Shown here piece after piece: positions 41,630-50,750 of a DNA stretch of 64,000 nt. The position numbers and the translations under genes were made by a program. This DNA is from Lutimaribacter_A marinistellae (GTDB lineage: Bacteria; Pseudomonadota; Alphaproteobacteria; Rhodobacterales; Rhodobacteraceae), in NCBI RefSeq assembly GCF_042648365.1, contig NZ_JBHRXI010000016.1, positions 310,001 to 374,000 on the forward strand, written 5' to 3'. Below the pieces are notes generated by a model. That model did no database searches and was not told the origin of the DNA. It saw nothing but the letters and a program-made list of their open reading frames with translations. The first letter of the stretch is position 1, and every line of letters starts with the position of its first letter.

Positions 41630-43030
41630 ATGATCCCGGTCAAAGGGTTTGCGGGCCACAAGGTGGCGGTTCTGGGGCTGGGCCGGTCTGGCCTTGCGAC
41701 GGCCCGCGCGCTGATCGCCGGTGGGGCGACGCCGCTGTGCTGGGATGACAACCCGGAGGCCCGCGCGCGCGCCGAGGCCGAGGGCCTTACCTGCGTCGAC
41801 CTTTCCCGCGACGGCGCTTTTGACGCGGTCGCCGCGCTGATCGTGTCGCCCGGGATTCCCCATCTTTACCCCGTGCCGAACCCGGTGGTGCGCAAGGCGC
41901 TTGAAGCAGGCGTGCCGGTCGATAACGATATCGGGCTCTTTTTCCGGTCGCTCGCCACGCCCGGATGGGCAACCTTTGACACCGTCCCGCGGGTGATCGC
42001 AGTGACCGGGTCGAACGGGAAGTCCACCACCGCTGCGCTGATCGACCATATCCTGCGCGAAGCCGGGCGTCCTGTTCAGCTGGCAGGTAACATCGGTCGG
42101 GGCGTTCTGGATCTGGATCCGCCCGGAGAGGGGGGCGTGGTCGTGCTGGAGCTTTCCAGTTACCAGACGGAATTGGCGCGTGCGCTGACGCCCGACGTGG
42201 GCGTCTTCACCAATCTCAGCCCCGATCACCTTGACCGGCATGCCGGCATGGGCGGCTATTTCGCGGCCAAGCGGCGGCTGTTCGCGGAAGGGGGGCCGGA
42301 ACGTGCGGTGATCGGTGTCGACGAGACCGAGGGCCTGTTTCTTGCCGGGCAGTTGGCCGAAGGGCCGGGCGATGACCGCGTGATCCGCATCTCATCGGGC
42401 CGCAAGCTGTCGGGGCCGGGTTGGCATGTCTTTGCGCGCAAGGGGTTCCTGAGCGAGTACCGCAAGGGGCGGCAGGTCGGCTCCATCGACCTGCGCGCGA
42501 TCAAGGGGCTGCCCGGTGCCCATAACCACCAGAATGCCTGTGCGGCCTATGCCGCCACCCGCGCGCTTGGCCTTTCGCCAAAGGCGATCGAGGCGGGCAT
42601 GCATTCCTATCCCGGTCTGCCGCATCGCAGCCAGCTTGTCGCGGAGGCGGGTGGCGTGACCTATGTCAACGACTCCAAGGCGACGAACGTGGACTCGGTG
42701 CTCAAGGCGCTTGCGGCCTTCGATCGGGTCCGCTGGATCTGCGGCGGGCTTGAAAAGGAAGGCGGGCTCGACGCGCTGAATGCGGCCAAGGGATCGGTCG
42801 TGAAGGCCTATGTCATTGGGCGCGAGGCAGCGGGTTTTGCCATGCAGCTCGACGTGGAGGCCGAGGTCTGCACCACCATGGCACGTGCGGTCGAGCGGGC
42901 GATGGCCGAGGCACAACCGGGCGAGACCGTATTGCTGGCCCCCGCGGCGGCGAGTTTCGATCAATATGACAATTTCGAGCGCCGCGGCGAGGATTTCATG
43001 GCCGAGCTGCGTGCGCGGCTGCCGCAATAA
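41630..43030 (+). CDS. murD: UDP-MurNAc-L-Ala:D-Glu ligase MurD
   Basis: 466 residues. N-terminal Rossmann VAVLGLGRSGLATARALIAGG, ATP loop TGSNGKSTTAALIDHIL and C-terminal VNDSKATNVDSVLKAL, the MurD DSKATN motif. Adds D-Glu to UDP-MurNAc-L-Ala. Last dcw gene present; xseA converges on it with stops directly abutting (43030/43031). The usual following genes ftsW, murG, murC, murB, ddl, ftsQAZ are not in the window. Confidence 0.96.
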   Translation: MIPVKGFAGHKVAVLGLGRSGLATARALIAGGATPLCWDDNPEARARAEAEGLTCVDLSRDGAFDAVAALIVSPGIPHLYPVPNPVVRKALEAGVPVDNDIGLFFRSLATPGWATFDTVPRVIAVTGSNGKSTTAALIDHILREAGRPVQLAGNIGRGVLDLDPPGEGGVVVLELSSYQTELARALTPDVGVFTNLSPDHLDRHAGMGGYFAAKRRLFAEGGPERAVIGVDETEGLFLAGQLAEGPGDDRVIRISSGRKLSGPGWHVFARKGFLSEYRKGRQVGSIDLRAIKGLPGAHNHQNACAAYAATRALGLSPKAIEAGMHSYPGLPHRSQLVAEAGGVTYVNDSKATNVDSVLKALAAFDRVRWICGGLEKEGGLDALNAAKGSVVKAYVIGREAAGFAMQLDVEAEVCTTMARAVERAMAEAQPGETVLLAPAAASFDQYDNFERRGEDFMAELRARLPQ

Positions 43031-44578
43031 TCAGAACAGAGAGCCCTGTTCGGGCGCGTCGGATTTGCCTTTGCGGGTCTTCCCGCCGCCGACCGCGCCG
43101 GTGGCGAGTTTGCCGTCGGCAAACTCGATCTCAAGCGCCGCGTGCTTTTCGGCCTCGGCGCGGGTGGTGACAACCTGCTCACCCGCGCGGACCACGGCGT
43201 AGCCGCGCGCGAGCGTCGCCTTGTAACTGAGCGTTTCGCGCAGGCGGTCGGTCGCCTCGAGCTGTTTTGACAGCCGGTCGAGATGCGCGGTGTAGAGCGG
43301 CCTAAGGCGCAGGGCGCAGCGGTCGAGCTCTTGTCGTTTGCGGGCAATGTCGCGGGCGATCCGTTCGGCCGAAAGCCTGCGTATGCTTTCGGCCAGTGCA
43401 CGGCGTTTGTCGCGCGTGGATCGGTCGAGGGACGGGACAAGTCTCGATCCGGTCGTGGCAAGGGTCCGGCGCCGCTCCTCGAGCCTGCTGCGCAGGAGCG
43501 ATGGGCGCAGCGCGGCAGAGCTTTGCGACAGCGCATATTGGCGTTGGCGGACCAGGCCCGTCAGTGCGCCCGGCAAACGGAATGCAGCATTATCAAGGCG
43601 TTGGCGGGGGTTCTCCAGCAAGGTTTCCGGTCGTGGCAGCAGACGGGAGAGATCGCGCAGCCGTTGAGCGCGACGGGCGGCCACCTCGCCGGTGGCCCGG
43701 GTCAGGCGGGCGCCCAGCTGATCGGTGCGGGCGAGCAATTCCATGCGGACCGGTACGGCGAGCTCGGCGGCGGCGGTGGGGGTGGGGGCGCGGCGGTCCG
43801 AAACGTAGTCGATCAGCGTGGTGTCGGTCTCGTGCCCGACGGCCGAGATCAGGGGGATCTCGCTGGCGGCGGCGGCGCGGGCGACGATTTCTTCGTTGAA
43901 CCCCCAAAGATCCTCGATCGAACCGCCCCCGCGGGCAACGATCAGCAGGTCGGGACGAGGTAGCGCTCCGCCCGGGGTCAGGCGGTTGAACCCTTCGATG
44001 GCATGGGCCACTTCGCCGGCGCAGGCAGAGCCCTGCACCGCGACCGGCCAGATCAGCACCTTGCGGGGAAACCGTTCGCGCAGGCGGTGCAGGATGTCCC
44101 GGATCACCGCGCCCGAGGGCGAGGTGATCACCCCGATGATCTGCGGCAGATAGGGCAGGGGGCGTTTGCGTTCGGGCGCGAAAAGCCCTTCGGATTCAAG
44201 GGTTTTCTTGCGTTTCTCCAGCAGCGCCATGAGCGCGCCCTGTCCCGCGACGGCAACCTCGTCGACGTTCATGTTGTACTTGGACTGCGCGCCGAAGGCG
44301 GTCAAACGGCCGGTCACAACGACCTCGAGCCCCTCTTCGGGGATGACCGACAGACCGGCGATCTGGCCCTTCCAGGTGGTGCAGGCAAGGACGTTCCTGT
44401 CGTCCTTTACGTCGTAGTAGAGATGGCCGGAACGGGCCTTGAAAACACGGCCGACCTCACCGCGCACGCGGATGCGGCCAAAGCTGCCTTCTAGCGTGCG
44501 CTTCACCTCTCCGGACAGTTCCGAGACGGTGTATTCGGGCATGTTCTGCCCCGGTGTCGGGTCGTCGAGAAGGTCCAT
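43031..44578 (-). CDS. xseA: Exodeoxyribonuclease VII large subunit
   Basis: 515 residues. N-terminal OB domain (VRGEVGRVFKARSGHLYYDVKDD) and the catalytic region with GAVIRDILHRLRERFP, IVARGGGSIEDLWGFNEE and SAVGHETDTTLIDYV, then a long coiled-coil region and the strand-rich tail ARGYAVVRAGEQVVTTRAEA. Degrades single-stranded DNA with XseB (not here). Confidence 0.96.
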   Translation of the reverse strand: MDLLDDPTPGQNMPEYTVSELSGEVKRTLEGSFGRIRVRGEVGRVFKARSGHLYYDVKDDRNVLACTTWKGQIAGLSVIPEEGLEVVVTGRLTAFGAQSKYNMNVDEVAVAGQGALMALLEKRKKTLESEGLFAPERKRPLPYLPQIIGVITSPSGAVIRDILHRLRERFPRKVLIWPVAVQGSACAGEVAHAIEGFNRLTPGGALPRPDLLIVARGGGSIEDLWGFNEEIVARAAAASEIPLISAVGHETDTTLIDYVSDRRAPTPTAAAELAVPVRMELLARTDQLGARLTRATGEVAARRAQRLRDLSRLLPRPETLLENPRQRLDNAAFRLPGALTGLVRQRQYALSQSSAALRPSLLRSRLEERRRTLATTGSRLVPSLDRSTRDKRRALAESIRRLSAERIARDIARKRQELDRCALRLRPLYTAHLDRLSKQLEATDRLRETLSYKATLARGYAVVRAGEQVVTTRAEAEKHAALEIEFADGKLATGAVGGGKTRKGKSDAPEQGSLF

Positions 44579-44655
44579 TGCGCTGCCTCTTGCCTGCCGT
44601 CGACCGGAGTGTATCGCGCGGCGCGGGGGAGGCCAAGCATGTGGGTGCCGCCGAA

Positions 44656-44704
44656 ATTGGGCGTTTTGTACATCCGCCAGAGAGGGGTTTGACCCTTTTT
44701 GTAC
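44656..44704 (+). repeat. Pair of 17-bp direct repeats with 32-bp period (locus B)
   Basis: ATTGGGCGTTTTGTACA (44656-44672) and TTTGACCCTTTTTGTAC (44688-44704) start 32 bp apart and share the core and following bases (ACATCC-C) with locus A at 40498-40546. They lie in the otherwise empty 302-bp region 44579-44880 between xseA and the glycine-zipper gene. Confidence 0.7.
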
Positions 44705-44880
44705 TTAATGCAGGGTTAACGGGATGAGGGGTGCAAAGCCGCACCAAACCTGCCGACACTGCCGGGATTTGTCCTGACGGGTTTGACGCGAAATGCGCGG
44801 TGTTTTCCGTGGCGCGCGCATAGCGCGGCGAAGGGGAACCGGCTATCTTTGCCTTGAGGGAAGTCGTGAAAGGAGAGGCA

Positions 44881-45120
44881 ATGTTTCGAAGGTTCGGAAT
44901 CCTGGCGGTCTTGCCGGTGGTGATCACGGTGTCGGCCTGCTCACCTGCGGCGCAGCACGAGGCCGCCTGCGTAGGCGGGACGCTAACCGGGGCGACGATC
45001 GGCGGTGCCATCGGCAACCGGTTCGGCGGCGGCACGGGGCAGTCGATCATGACAGCCGCGGGCGCGTTGGTCGGTGGGGTCACTGCGGCGAATTCGATGA
45101 ATTGCGTGAGGCCGTCATGA
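44881..45120 (+). CDS. Small glycine-zipper lipoprotein
   Basis: 79 residues from the ATG at 44881 behind GGAGAGGC. Lipoprotein signal (VVITVSACSPA, Cys about 20). The glycine zipper GGTLTGATIGGAIGNRFGGG and AAGALVGGV resembles YMGG/SlyB/OsmB-type outer-membrane lipoproteins. Overlaps the next gene by 4 bp (ATGA), suggesting a shared role in the envelope. Confidence 0.8.
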   Translation: MFRRFGILAVLPVVITVSACSPAAQHEAACVGGTLTGATIGGAIGNRFGGGTGQSIMTAAGALVGGVTAANSMNCVRPS

Positions 45121-45461
45121 TGAAACCGGTACTGATTTCGCTTGGCGTGACCCTTGGTCTCGCTTCTGGCGTGGCCGCGCAGAGCATGCCGACCGCCGCG
45201 CTCGAATTCCTTGATACCAATGATGACGTGCTGGTCACGCAGGACGAGATGGTGCGCCAGATGGACCTGTTCTTTGGACCCATGGACAGCAACGGCAACG
45301 GGCGGCTGGAATATGGCGAGGTCGAGGCCTTCATGCCGCGCGAGCTGTTCGACGGCGCGGATGCCAACGGCAACGGGACCCTGTCGCAGGCCGAGTATCG
45401 CGCACAGGTGATCGAGGATTTCCAGTCCGCCGATATCGATGGGGACGGCGTACTGGAGTGA
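45117..45461 (+). CDS. Periplasmic EF-hand protein
   Basis: 114 residues. Sec signal (GVTLGLASGVAAQ). Four EF-hand-like loops: DTNDDVLVTQDE, DSNGNGRLEYGE, DANGNGTLSQAE and the cut-off DIDGDGVLE at the C-terminus. The first loop has V at the usual Gly place and may bind calcium weakly. A calcium-binding, periplasmic role is inferred; substrate or partner unknown. Begins on the stop of the glycine-zipper gene. Confidence 0.85.
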   Translation: MMKPVLISLGVTLGLASGVAAQSMPTAALEFLDTNDDVLVTQDEMVRQMDLFFGPMDSNGNGRLEYGEVEAFMPRELFDGADANGNGTLSQAEYRAQVIEDFQSADIDGDGVLE

Positions 45462-45473
45462 GGGGGCCGGGCG

Positions 45474-47285
45474 TCAGTACCGGCTGGCGGGCGGCATGGC
45501 GAAGGCGTGCAGGAAACGGTGCGCCGTGACCGGGTCCGACAGGAAGGGCCAGCGGTCAAGCCGCCCCTCGCGAATGCCGGGTTCGGCCTCGTAGACGACG
45601 CGGTTTTCCTTGATCGTGGCAAGCACCTCGACCTGGGCCAGTGTTTCGGGGTCCACCGCGGTGGGGTCGTCAGACAGGAGGACGAAATCGGCCAGCTTGC
45701 CGGGGCTGATGCTGCCCTTGTTGTCCTCTTCGAAATGCTGCCAGGCCGGCCAGATCGTCATGGCCTTGAGCGCGGTCATCACGTCGACGCGCTGATGCGG
45801 GCCAAGGATGTCGCCCGACCGGGTCCGGCGGGTGACCGTGGCCGAGAGCACGCGCATCGAATCGGGAAAGGCCACCGGGGCGTCGTGATGCGTGCCGAAC
45901 ATCATGTCGCGCTGCACCAGCCAGCCGGTGGGAGAGATGTTGTCGGCGTTGACCGGTCCGACGGTGTGGTCGCGATGCCAGTCGCCCCAGTAGAACGTGT
46001 GCATCGGAAAGAGCGAGGGGAACACGCCGAGGCGCTTGAGGCTGTCGACCTGGTCTTCGCGCAGGAACTGGCCGTGGATCAGGACGGGCCGGATCGGTTT
46101 GCGTCCGTGTTCGGCCTGCGCCGCGTCGAGCGCGGCGATGAGCATGTCGGAGGCGCCTTCGCCATTGGCATGGGTGATGATCTGGCTGTCATTGGCGTAG
46201 CACCAGTTCACGGCCTCCTGCGTCTGTTCCATGGTGATGGCGGAATAGCCCGCATAGCCCGGAGGGTAGTCGCCGACCGGGTCGTAGTAGGGACGGTCGC
46301 GCAGGGCGGTAAAGCCCTGTGGCGAGCCATCGATGGTCAGTTTGCAGCCGCCCACGCGAACGCCGTTTTCGTAATCGGCAGACCGGTTCGCGGCAATGTA
46401 GTCGGCCGCTTCGAGCACGTCGGGATAGGCGACGACATCGATGGGCAGGCCGGTTTCGGCGGCGACGGATTTCAGGGCCTCGACCACTTCGGCGGTCGAG
46501 CGGCCATCCTGCCCGGTGGTGTAGCCAAACCGCGCCCAGAGCTCGGCGCCGGCCTGCGCAAAGGTCCGCAGACCGTCCTCGCCGAGGCTGGCGAGCATGG
46601 GGGCGAGCACGGCAAAGAACGCGTATTCCTCGAGCACGCCGTTGGGTTCGCCCTGTGCATCCTTGCGGATCACGCCACCGGGAGGCGCGGTGGTCGTGGC
46701 GGTGATGCCGGCCAGTTCCAGCGCCTTGGAATTGGCGACGCCCAGATGGCCGGACTGGTGCACGATGAGGATGGGTAGGTCGGACGACACGGCGTCAAGA
46801 TCGTCGCGGGTGGGGTGGCGCAGTTCGGCCAGTTGCGCATTGTCATAGCCGAAGCCGATGATGAGGCCCAGTTGTTCGACCGCGTCGGCATTGGCAGCGG
46901 CCCAGTCCGACAGTTCCCGTTGCAGCGAGGCGATGTCGCGCGCCGTCCCGTCGGGCGGGGCAAGCAGGTTGGCCGAGAGCGCCTGCAGGCCGCCGAAGAC
47001 GACATGGCCGTGGCTGTCGACGAAGCCCGGCAGCATCGCGCGCCCGGCAAGGTCGAAGCCCTGCGTTTCGGGGCCGCGATGGCTGGCAAGTTCTGACAGG
47101 TCGCCGATGGCGAGGATGCGGCCATCCTTGACCGCGACCGCCTCGGGGCGGGGAATGGCGTCGTCGATGCTGAGGATCGGGCCGCCGGAATAGATCGTGT
47201 CGGCGATCTGTTGTGCAAGCGCGGGCAGTCCGGGCAGGGCGAGTGCAAGCAGGGCGGCGCGGATCGTGGTGCAGGGCATCGGCAT
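45474..47285 (-). CDS. Exported amidohydrolase (YtcJ-like, amidohydrolase_3)
   Basis: 603 residues with a Sec signal (LLALALPGLPALAQQ). Start DTIYSGGPILSIDDAIPRPEAVAVKDGRILAIGD, then the metal HxH in PGFVDSHGHVVFGG, later histidines in ITHANGEGASD and HGQFLREDQ, and the Asp of SPGKLADFVLLSDDPT. Fits the YtcJ/NfdA group that hydrolyses N-acyl bonds. Periplasmic location would suit uptake of scavenged amides; the true substrate is unknown. Confidence 0.88.
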   Translation of the reverse strand: MPMPCTTIRAALLALALPGLPALAQQIADTIYSGGPILSIDDAIPRPEAVAVKDGRILAIGDLSELASHRGPETQGFDLAGRAMLPGFVDSHGHVVFGGLQALSANLLAPPDGTARDIASLQRELSDWAAANADAVEQLGLIIGFGYDNAQLAELRHPTRDDLDAVSSDLPILIVHQSGHLGVANSKALELAGITATTTAPPGGVIRKDAQGEPNGVLEEYAFFAVLAPMLASLGEDGLRTFAQAGAELWARFGYTTGQDGRSTAEVVEALKSVAAETGLPIDVVAYPDVLEAADYIAANRSADYENGVRVGGCKLTIDGSPQGFTALRDRPYYDPVGDYPPGYAGYSAITMEQTQEAVNWCYANDSQIITHANGEGASDMLIAALDAAQAEHGRKPIRPVLIHGQFLREDQVDSLKRLGVFPSLFPMHTFYWGDWHRDHTVGPVNADNISPTGWLVQRDMMFGTHHDAPVAFPDSMRVLSATVTRRTRSGDILGPHQRVDVMTALKAMTIWPAWQHFEEDNKGSISPGKLADFVLLSDDPTAVDPETLAQVEVLATIKENRVVYEAEPGIREGRLDRWPFLSDPVTAHRFLHAFAMPPASRY

Positions 47286-47428
47286 GTCCGTTTCCTTTCT
47301 CAGGCGCGTTGGGCAAAGAGTATCCGACCGCCCCGATATGGCAAGGCAGGCCTTCGCGCGGCTGCGGCCTTGCGGGGGTGGGGCAGGGCGGATAGACCGC
47401 GCGGGACGGATTTGCGCGGGAGAGCGGT

Positions 47429-48718
47429 ATGAACATTCTCATTCTCGGCAGCGGCGGGCGGGAGCATGCGCTGGCCTGGGCGGTGATGCAGAACCCCAAA
47501 TGCGACAAGCTGATCGTGGCGCCGGGCAATGCCGGGATCGCGCAGATCGCGGAATGCGCGACGCTGGATATCGAGAACGGCGCGGCGGTGGTGAGTTTCG
47601 CGGATGAGAATGCCATCGATTTCGTGATCGTGGGCCCCGAGGCGCCGCTGGCGGCGGGCGTGGCGGACCGGTTGCGCGAGGCTGGCATCCTGGTCTTTGG
47701 CCCCTCGGCCGAGGCGGCGCGGCTTGAAGCCTCGAAGCGGTTCACCAAGGAGATCTGCGACGCCGCAGGGGCGCCCACGGCGGGCTATGCCCATTTCACC
47801 GATGCCGAGGCCGCCAAGGCCCATGTGCGCGCGCAGGGCGCGCCGATCGTGGTCAAGGCCGATGGGCTGGCCGCGGGCAAGGGCGTGATCGTCGCGATGG
47901 ACGAAGCGACGGCGCTGGAGGCGATCGACGACATGTTCGGCGGCGCCTTTGGCGGGGCCGGGGCCGAGGTGGTGATCGAGGAGTTCATGGAGGGCGAGGA
48001 GGCATCGTTCTTTGTCCTGTGCGACGGCGAGAACGTGTTGCCCATCGGCACGGCGCAGGATCACAAGCGCGTGGGCGAAGGGGATACGGGGCTGAACACG
48101 GGCGGCATGGGGGCCTATTCGCCCGCACCGGTTTTGAGCGACGAGATCGCGGCCCGCGCGCTGGAGGAGATCGTCAAACCGACCGTTGCCGAGATGGCGC
48201 GGCGGGGCACGCCCTATCAGGGGGTGCTGTATGCCGGTCTGATGATCAAGGATGGCGCGCCGCGGCTGGTTGAATACAACGTGCGGTTTGGCGACCCGGA
48301 ATGCCAGGTCCTGATGATGCGGCTGGGTGCGCAGGCGATGGACCTGATGCATGCGGCGGCCGAGGGGCGGCTGGACGGGTGCCGCGTGAACTGGGCCGAG
48401 GATCACGCGATGACGGTGGTGCTGGCGGCGAGGGGCTATCCCGGGGCTTACGAGAAGGGCAGCGAGATCGGCGGGCTGGGCGAACTGCCGGAAGACAGTG
48501 CCAACATGGTGTTTCATGCCGGGACGCGCGCGGAGTCTGGCAAGATCCTGGCCAATGGTGGGCGGGTGCTGAACGTGACCGCGCGGGGCGTGTCGTTGTC
48601 GGAAGCGCGGGACCGGGCCTATGCCATGGTCGATGCGATCGACTGGCCGGAAGGGTTCTGCCGCCGCGACATCGGCTGGCGCGCGCTGGACGCGGGGGAG
48701 GCTCCCGCCCCGGTTTGA
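47429..48718 (+). CDS. purD: Phosphoribosylamine-glycine ligase PurD
   Basis: 429 residues. Start MNILILGSGGREHALAWA, GPEAPLAAGVADRLREAG, ATP-grasp IVVKADGLAAGKGVIVA, and NVRFGDPECQVLMMRL are standard. Second step of purine synthesis, making GAR. Divergent from the amidohydrolase. Next to xseA-side genes only; no other pur gene nearby. Confidence 0.97.
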   Translation: MNILILGSGGREHALAWAVMQNPKCDKLIVAPGNAGIAQIAECATLDIENGAAVVSFADENAIDFVIVGPEAPLAAGVADRLREAGILVFGPSAEAARLEASKRFTKEICDAAGAPTAGYAHFTDAEAAKAHVRAQGAPIVVKADGLAAGKGVIVAMDEATALEAIDDMFGGAFGGAGAEVVIEEFMEGEEASFFVLCDGENVLPIGTAQDHKRVGEGDTGLNTGGMGAYSPAPVLSDEIAARALEEIVKPTVAEMARRGTPYQGVLYAGLMIKDGAPRLVEYNVRFGDPECQVLMMRLGAQAMDLMHAAAEGRLDGCRVNWAEDHAMTVVLAARGYPGAYEKGSEIGGLGELPEDSANMVFHAGTRAESGKILANGGRVLNVTARGVSLSEARDRAYAMVDAIDWPEGFCRRDIGWRALDAGEAPAPV

Positions 48719-48837
48719 CGCCGTGGGCGTCGCACCGCGTTGGGCCGGGCGCCGCGCGTGCCGCGCGGCGCGGAGCCTGTGGGGAGCCTTTTCTTTTGCC
48801 TGTCCGGCAGCATATCGTGGGAGGCGAGGAGAGCGCT

Positions 48838-49452
48838 ATGAGCGGACCGATCGACGAGAGCGAGCTGGAACGGCTTTATGCCGCGCGGGACTTGCGTTCG
48901 CTTGCTTTCGACTGGGTGCCGGTCGGGATCGTGGTGACCGAGGCGCGGGTGATCCGCGAGGTAAACCGGCGGTTCTGCGAGATGTTCGGCTATGACCGCG
49001 ACGAGCTGCTGGACCAGCTGTTCGCCTTTCTCTACCCGACCGAGGCCGAGTTCCAGAACGTGCTGCATCGGGGCGACAAGGATCTGGGCGAGGGGAACCT
49101 CTACTGGGACGAGCGGGTCATGCGGCGCAAGTCGGGCGATCTGTTCTGGTGCCGGGTGCGGGGGCAGAGCTTTACCCCCGAGGCGCCGTTGAGGCGGGCG
49201 GTGTGGACCTTTGCCGACTTGTCGGAGACGCGGCCCTACCAGCCGCTGACCCAGCGCGAGCGGGAGGTTTTCTCGTTGCTGGGGGAGGGAAAGACCAGCA
49301 AGGAAATCGCGCGGGAGCTGGAGTTGAGCTATCGCACGGTGGAGGTGCACCGGGCGCGGCTGCTGAAGAAGTTCGGCGTCAACAACACGGCAGCACTGTT
49401 CCAGTCGCTGGGGGACATTCGCGGCGAACACGTGGTGGAATCGGGGCCCTAG
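48838..49452 (+). CDS. PAS-LuxR transcriptional regulator
   Basis: 204 residues from the ATG at 48838. One PAS domain (about 25-130: VPVGIVVTEARVIREVNRRFCEMFGYDRDELL) followed by a LuxR/GerE helix-turn-helix (TQREREVFSLLGEGKTSKEIARELELSYRTVEVHRARLLKKFG). No CheY-type receiver and no LOV flavin motif (GRNCRFLQ), so the PAS ligand is unknown. Probably a cytoplasmic sensor-regulator in one chain. Target genes not obvious. Confidence 0.88.
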   Translation: MSGPIDESELERLYAARDLRSLAFDWVPVGIVVTEARVIREVNRRFCEMFGYDRDELLDQLFAFLYPTEAEFQNVLHRGDKDLGEGNLYWDERVMRRKSGDLFWCRVRGQSFTPEAPLRRAVWTFADLSETRPYQPLTQREREVFSLLGEGKTSKEIARELELSYRTVEVHRARLLKKFGVNNTAALFQSLGDIRGEHVVESGP

Positions 49453-49533
49453 CCGCGTGCAGGGGGCGCTGCCCCCTCGGCCTGCGGCCTCACCCCCGGG
49501 ATATTTCGTGCAAGAGGAAGGGAGCGGGCGCTG

Positions 49534-50301
49534 TCAGGGGGACTGGCAGTCGAGGGCGCGTTCGACAGCCGTGCGGCCGGAGAAGGGTCCAAGGTCGCGG
49601 GTCTGCCAGCCTTCGCTGTGGAACACGGCGAGAAGGCGGGACCAGTCGGCGCTGGCGAGGACGAGTTCGGGGCCTTGCCCGCAATCGCGCAGGCCGCCGG
49701 TGATGAAATCCTCGCCGATGCGGTGATTCGTGACGCCGGGACGCTGGGCGATCTCGGTGAGCCGGCCCGTGTCGTAGCGCCAGATGCGCAGGGTCCTGGC
49801 GAGGTGGGGGCGGTCGACATAGGCCAGTTCCACGTAGCCGTCACCGTCGAGATCGCCGATGCCCGCCGGGGCCAGCCATCGGTTGCGCTGGCCGATATGG
49901 GGTGTGGCAGTGATCTTGCCGCGGGGGCCGTAGATGGCGAGGCTCGCCCCGGTGCTGGCCTCGGCCTCCACCACGATGACCTCGGGCGCGCCATCGCCGT
50001 CGAGGTCCGCCAGGCGAGGCGCGAGATCCTCGAAAACGCGGTTTTCAGGCAGTGTCACGCTGATGGTCCGGCCCGAGGCAAGCGTCATTTCAAGCGCGCC
50101 CCATTCGATGGCGTCGCCGAGGACCCCATGCGCGTAGCGAGTCGTGGGTTGGGTGTAACGGGCGGCGTTTATTGCATCGGCAAGGGCCGGGAGCGGGTGC
50201 CACATGCACAGCGCCAAGAGCGCGCCGCGGGCGCGGCGTTGCCATGGGCGGGCGGGGTGGCGCGGCGCCTTGCTTTGGCACAGGGCGCGCGCCGGGGGCA
50301 T
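49534..50301 (-). CDS. FG-GAP/VCBS-repeat exported protein
   Basis: 255 residues from the ATG at 50299-50301, which overlaps the ferredoxin stop. The N-terminus is basic then hydrophobic (GALLALCMWHPLPALADA), a probable long signal. Two FG-GAP-like calcium loops, LADLDGDGAPEVIVVEAE and IGDLDGDGYVELAYVDR, suggest beta-propeller-type blades. Periplasmic or surface; role unknown. Translationally coupled to the ferredoxin gene. Confidence 0.8.
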   Translation of the reverse strand: MPPARALCQSKAPRHPARPWQRRARGALLALCMWHPLPALADAINAARYTQPTTRYAHGVLGDAIEWGALEMTLASGRTISVTLPENRVFEDLAPRLADLDGDGAPEVIVVEAEASTGASLAIYGPRGKITATPHIGQRNRWLAPAGIGDLDGDGYVELAYVDRPHLARTLRIWRYDTGRLTEIAQRPGVTNHRIGEDFITGGLRDCGQGPELVLASADWSRLLAVFHSEGWQTRDLGPFSGRTAVERALDCQSP

Positions 50302-50624
50302 CAGATCTGCTTTTCGGGCATCTGCACGATCAGCCCGTCGAGCGCGTCGGTCACCTTGATCTGGCAGGTCAGGCGCGAGCGCGCGGGGTCGGGCTCGTAG
50401 GCGAAGTCGAGCATGTCCTCTTCCATGTCTTCCTTGCCCGGGATCTTGCCGACCCAGTCGGGATGCACATAGACATGGCAGGTCGAGCAGGCGCAGGCGC
50501 CGCCGCAATCGGCCTCGATGCCGGGGATGTTGTTGTCCCGGGCGCCTTCCATCACGCTCAGACCGTTGGCGACATCTACGGTGTGCTCGGTCCCGTTGTG
50601 CTCGATATAGGTGATCCTGGCCAT
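50301..50624 (-). CDS. [2Fe-2S] adrenodoxin-type ferredoxin
   Basis: 107 residues from the ATG at 50622-50624. Cluster ligands in EADCGGACACSTCHVYV (Cys-x5-Cys-x2-Cys) and LTCQIK (fourth Cys). The family gives electrons to P450s, Fe-S assembly and other oxygenases. No hsc/isc gene nearby, so its partner is unknown. Overlaps the FG-GAP gene (ATGA). Confidence 0.93.
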   Translation of the reverse strand: MARITYIEHNGTEHTVDVANGLSVMEGARDNNIPGIEADCGGACACSTCHVYVHPDWVGKIPGKEDMEEDMLDFAYEPDPARSRLTCQIKVTDALDGLIVQMPEKQI

Positions 50625-50733
50625 GGTTGCCCCTGTCTGTTTCGATAAGTCGGGACACATCTAGAGAAGGCGCGGGGGCGTTTCCAGTCCGATTTGCGGC
50701 AGGTGGTGGCGGGTCTGGACATTCGTTGCGTAT

Positions 50734-50748
50734 GTTCTATTTTTGTTC
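50734..50748 (+). promoter_or_regulatory. LexA (SOS) box 2 bp before the DnaE2 remnant start
   Basis: GTTCTATTTTTGTTC is a perfect GTTC-N7-GTTC box, as at SOS genes in Rhodobacteraceae. It ends 2 bp before the ATG at 50751. Confidence 0.75.
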
Positions 50749-50750
50749 TC

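Noticed and set aside
50694..50750. Earlier start for the DnaE2 remnant
   Set aside because: Would place the LexA box inside the coding region; the ATG at 50751 directly behind the box is simpler.
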